From the NCBI GenBank assembly GCA_046727735.1, contig JBKPDF010000118.1:1-22542 (forward strand): DNA of 22,542 nt, in the 5' to 3' direction. Position 1 is the first letter of the stretch, and every line of letters begins with the position of its first letter. The notes beneath the pieces were generated by a model. It was not told where the DNA came from. It saw only the letters and a list, made by a program, of their open reading frames with translations, and searched no databases. Positions 21,101 through 22,542 of the stretch are shown here, one piece after another. Made by a program: the position numbers and the translations under genes. This DNA comes from AP-16 sp046727735. Its GTDB lineage: Bacteria > Pseudomonadota > Alphaproteobacteria > Rhizobiales > Xanthobacteraceae.

Positions 21101-22078
21101 ATGAGGCGGCGCCAATTTCTCGGTGTGCTGTCAGGGACGATGGCTTGGCCGTTCCGCGCGCTCGCGCAGCAATCCATTCCCGTGATCGGGTATCTCAGCA
21201 GCTTTCCGGCCGATACTAATCCGAAGTTCACGCGAGCGTTCCGCCAGGGGCTAAACGACGCCGGTTTCGTCGAGGGGCGCAACGTCGCGATCGAATACCG
21301 GTGGGCCGAGGAAGCCAGTTACGACCGGTTGCCAATGATGGCAGCTGATCTGGTTGGCCGGGGGGTGGCTGTGCTTTTCGCAAGTCCGATCCCCGCGGCG
21401 CTCGCGGCTAAGATGGAGACGACCACCATTCCAATTGTGTTCGCGATAGGAAGCGATCCCGTCGAGACTGGCCTGGTCGCCAGCCTGAGCCGACCTGGTG
21501 GGAACGTCACCGGCGCGACTTTTCTCTCCGTCGAGGTGGGGGCGAAGCGGCTGGAACTGCTGCGCGAACTCATGCCCAAAATTGTCTCAGTCGGGTTGCT
21601 CGTGAATCCGAATAACCCAAATGCCGCGCCGCAGACGAAAGATATGGAGGCGGCAACAGCCGCGGCCGGACTGCAACTCAAAATTCTGAGTGCCGGCTCT
21701 CAAAGCGATTTCGATAACGCCTTCGCGACGCTCTTACAACACCGGGGCGATGCACTCGTGGTCAGTGCTGATCCATTTTTCCTGAGCCACCGCGATCAAC
21801 TCACCGCGCTGGCCGCGCGCCACTCTATGCCGACCATCTATTATGCGCGCGAGTTCGCTGCGGAGGGCGGCCTCATCAGCTATGCGTCCAGCTTCACCGA
21901 TTCATTTCGACGGGCGGCGACCTACGTCGGCCGAATTCTCAAGGGAGAAAAGCCGGCTGATCTGCCGGTCATGCAGCCGACCAAGTTCGAACTGGTGATC
22001 AACCTCAAGACCGCCAAGGCACTCGGCCTGACAATTCCGCCCTCATTGCTCGCGCTTGCCGACGAGGTCATTGAATGA
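21101..22078 (+). CDS. ABC transporter substrate-binding protein (PF04392, ABC_sub_bind family)
   Basis: A 325-residue exported protein. The N-terminus MRRRQFLGVLSG has a twin-arginine-like motif and a short hydrophobic region ending RALAQQ, so Tat-type export is likely. The mature part begins IPVIGYLSSFPAD and contains 'FRQGLNDAGFVEGRNVAIEYRWAE', 'DRLPMMAADLVGRGVAVLFA', 'TIPIVFAIGSDPVETGLVASLSRPGGNVTGATF', 'KRLELLRELMP', 'LVNPNNPNA' and the ending 'PADLPVMQPTKFELVINLKTAKALGLTIPPSLLALADEVIE'. All are family signatures. Such genes are very numerous in Bradyrhizobium; substrates are mostly unknown. No permease or ATPase partner is adjacent, so it is an orphan binding protein. It sits in repeat-rich DNA and may have been duplicated. 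Confidence 0.93.
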   Translation: MRRRQFLGVLSGTMAWPFRALAQQSIPVIGYLSSFPADTNPKFTRAFRQGLNDAGFVEGRNVAIEYRWAEEASYDRLPMMAADLVGRGVAVLFASPIPAALAAKMETTTIPIVFAIGSDPVETGLVASLSRPGGNVTGATFLSVEVGAKRLELLRELMPKIVSVGLLVNPNNPNAAPQTKDMEAATAAAGLQLKILSAGSQSDFDNAFATLLQHRGDALVVSADPFFLSHRDQLTALAARHSMPTIYYAREFAAEGGLISYASSFTDSFRRAATYVGRILKGEKPADLPVMQPTKFELVINLKTAKALGLTIPPSLLALADEVIE

Positions 22079-22100
22079 TGCTCGATGACCGCTAATGGCA

Positions 22101-22248
22101 GATAGTGTTGCAAAACTATTTTGGGTGCCTGAGCGCGCAACATTGATTCAAGAACAATCGCCTCCAGACAATTTTGATTCGGAAATGTGCTCGTTTCGAT
22201 TCGATTATTGCTGGCTAGCCACCCGTCCGGGACTTTTGCAACACTATC
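22101..22248. repeat. 148-bp element bounded by 15-bp perfect inverted repeats (MITE-like)
   Basis: GATAGTGTTGCAAAA (22101-22115) and its exact reverse complement TTTTGCAACACTATC (22234-22248) bound about 118 bp of AT-richer DNA. The same end sequence is, from memory, part of a dispersed intergenic repeat in rhizobial genomes. No target-site duplication is obvious and no transposase is encoded. Confidence 0.65.
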
Positions 22249-22342
22249 GGCACAAAGCCGTCGCGGATTGTTGGTCTGTCCTGGTCCGCTCTCGGGGATA
22301 AAGGGGACGTGGACATCGAACCCACCGACTTCGGCTAATGAC

Positions 22343-22369
22343 CCAAAGCGGTCATGTGGATCGCTTTGG
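22343..22369. terminator. Hairpin between convergent genes
   Basis: CCAAAGCG (22343-22350) and CGCTTTGG (22362-22369) form a perfect 8-bp stem with an 11-nt loop, about 40 nt past the kup stop on the minus strand and 260 nt past the substrate-binding gene. There is no T-tract. Confidence 0.4.
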
Positions 22370-22411
22370 CGTCAGGGACGGGGAAACGCTCAGTAGGCTG
22401 GCGCGTGGGCG

Positions 22412-22542
22412 CTATATCTCGACTTCGAGACCGATCTCCACGACCTGCGCGGCCGGAACCCCGAAATACGCGGCGGCCGGGAGATTGGCGTTGAGGTGCA
22501 TCATGGCGAACAGAGATTTTCTCCAGACCGCCATGCCGGACC
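22412..22542 (-). CDS. kup: Kup-type potassium transporter, C-terminal 42 residues (partial)
   Basis: The 5' part lies beyond the right edge. The visible end reads SGMAVWRKSLFAMMHLNANL, then PAAAYFGVPAAQVVEIGLEVEI and a TAG stop. 'GM..WR..LFA.M..NA....YFG.P...VVEIG..VEI' is the conserved C-terminus of low-affinity H+/K+ symporters of the KUP/HAK/KT family, located on the cytoplasmic side. Nothing can be said about the membrane domain or promoter from this window. Confidence 0.85.
   Translation of the reverse strand, partial: SGMAVWRKSLFAMMHLNANLPAAAYFGVPAAQVVEIGLEVEI

Larger units (their letters stand above)
22079..22411. other. Repeat-rich intergenic region between convergent genes
   Basis: This 333-bp gap contains no credible gene. 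It holds a 148-bp inverted-repeat element (22101-22248), copies of a GCTAATGACCCA / CGCTCAGTAG pair also seen at 20983-21022, and a hairpin at 22343-22369. Confidence 0.6.

Noticed and set aside
22092..22301. Short plus-strand open frame after the substrate-binding gene
   Set aside because: It runs through both arms of the inverted repeat and has no protein-like features.

Overview
The window looks like chromosomal DNA of a high-GC alphaproteobacterium of the Hyphomicrobiales (Bradyrhizobium or Xanthobacteraceae-like). The reasons are an NDUFS4-type complex I accessory protein, a phasin, many small rhizobial hypothetical proteins, a PF04392-type substrate-binding protein, a Kup C-terminus and CTCTCCCC/GGGGAGAG mosaic repeats. 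All assignments were made by reading motifs; no database search was run.

Layout. Positions 1-1275 hold tRNA-Pro(UGG), the NDUFS4-like gene, tRNA-Arg(UCU), a decayed HNH-type gene fragment beside that tRNA, and a secreted PsiF-repeat protein. Positions 1276-4100 are a loose region of small genes (two short coiled-coil proteins, two other soluble hypotheticals, two small membrane proteins) plus a phasin whose stop codon lies in a perfect 23-bp tandem duplication. Positions 4300-17700 carry metabolic and envelope genes: a membrane-anchored protein with two peptidoglycan-binding repeats, pcm, a hydratase/FAH-fold enzyme, a beta-hydroxyacid dehydrogenase, a composite hairpin repeat, a three-subunit PaoABC-type molybdenum aldehyde oxidoreductase operon, an M24 peptidase-fold protein with an altered metal ligand, a membrane protein, a serine beta-lactamase-fold hydrolase and a class III CoA-transferase. 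Several would suit catabolism of aldehydes, hydroxyacids and CoA thioesters, but they lie on both strands and only the Mo-hydroxylase genes form a clear operon.

Positions about 17865-20960 are a compact foreign-looking module with visibly lower GC: an AlpA-like regulator, a hypothetical protein, a phage/satellite-type (DUF5906-like) helicase, and a 459-bp non-coding region with arrays of 9-bp repeats in both orientations around an AT-rich core. A small HTH protein follows. One 9-mer (AACTGTCCA) forms a 25-bp palindrome upstream of the regulator and is tandemly repeated after the helicase. I read this as a P4-satellite-like replication module with a linked operator/iteron system. No integrase is visible. 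This is the best candidate for something undescribed.

Positions 20960-22542 hold a PF04392 ABC substrate-binding protein in repeat-rich DNA (a 15-bp inverted-repeat element of about 148 bp, short direct repeats, a hairpin) and the 3' end of kup entering from the right edge.
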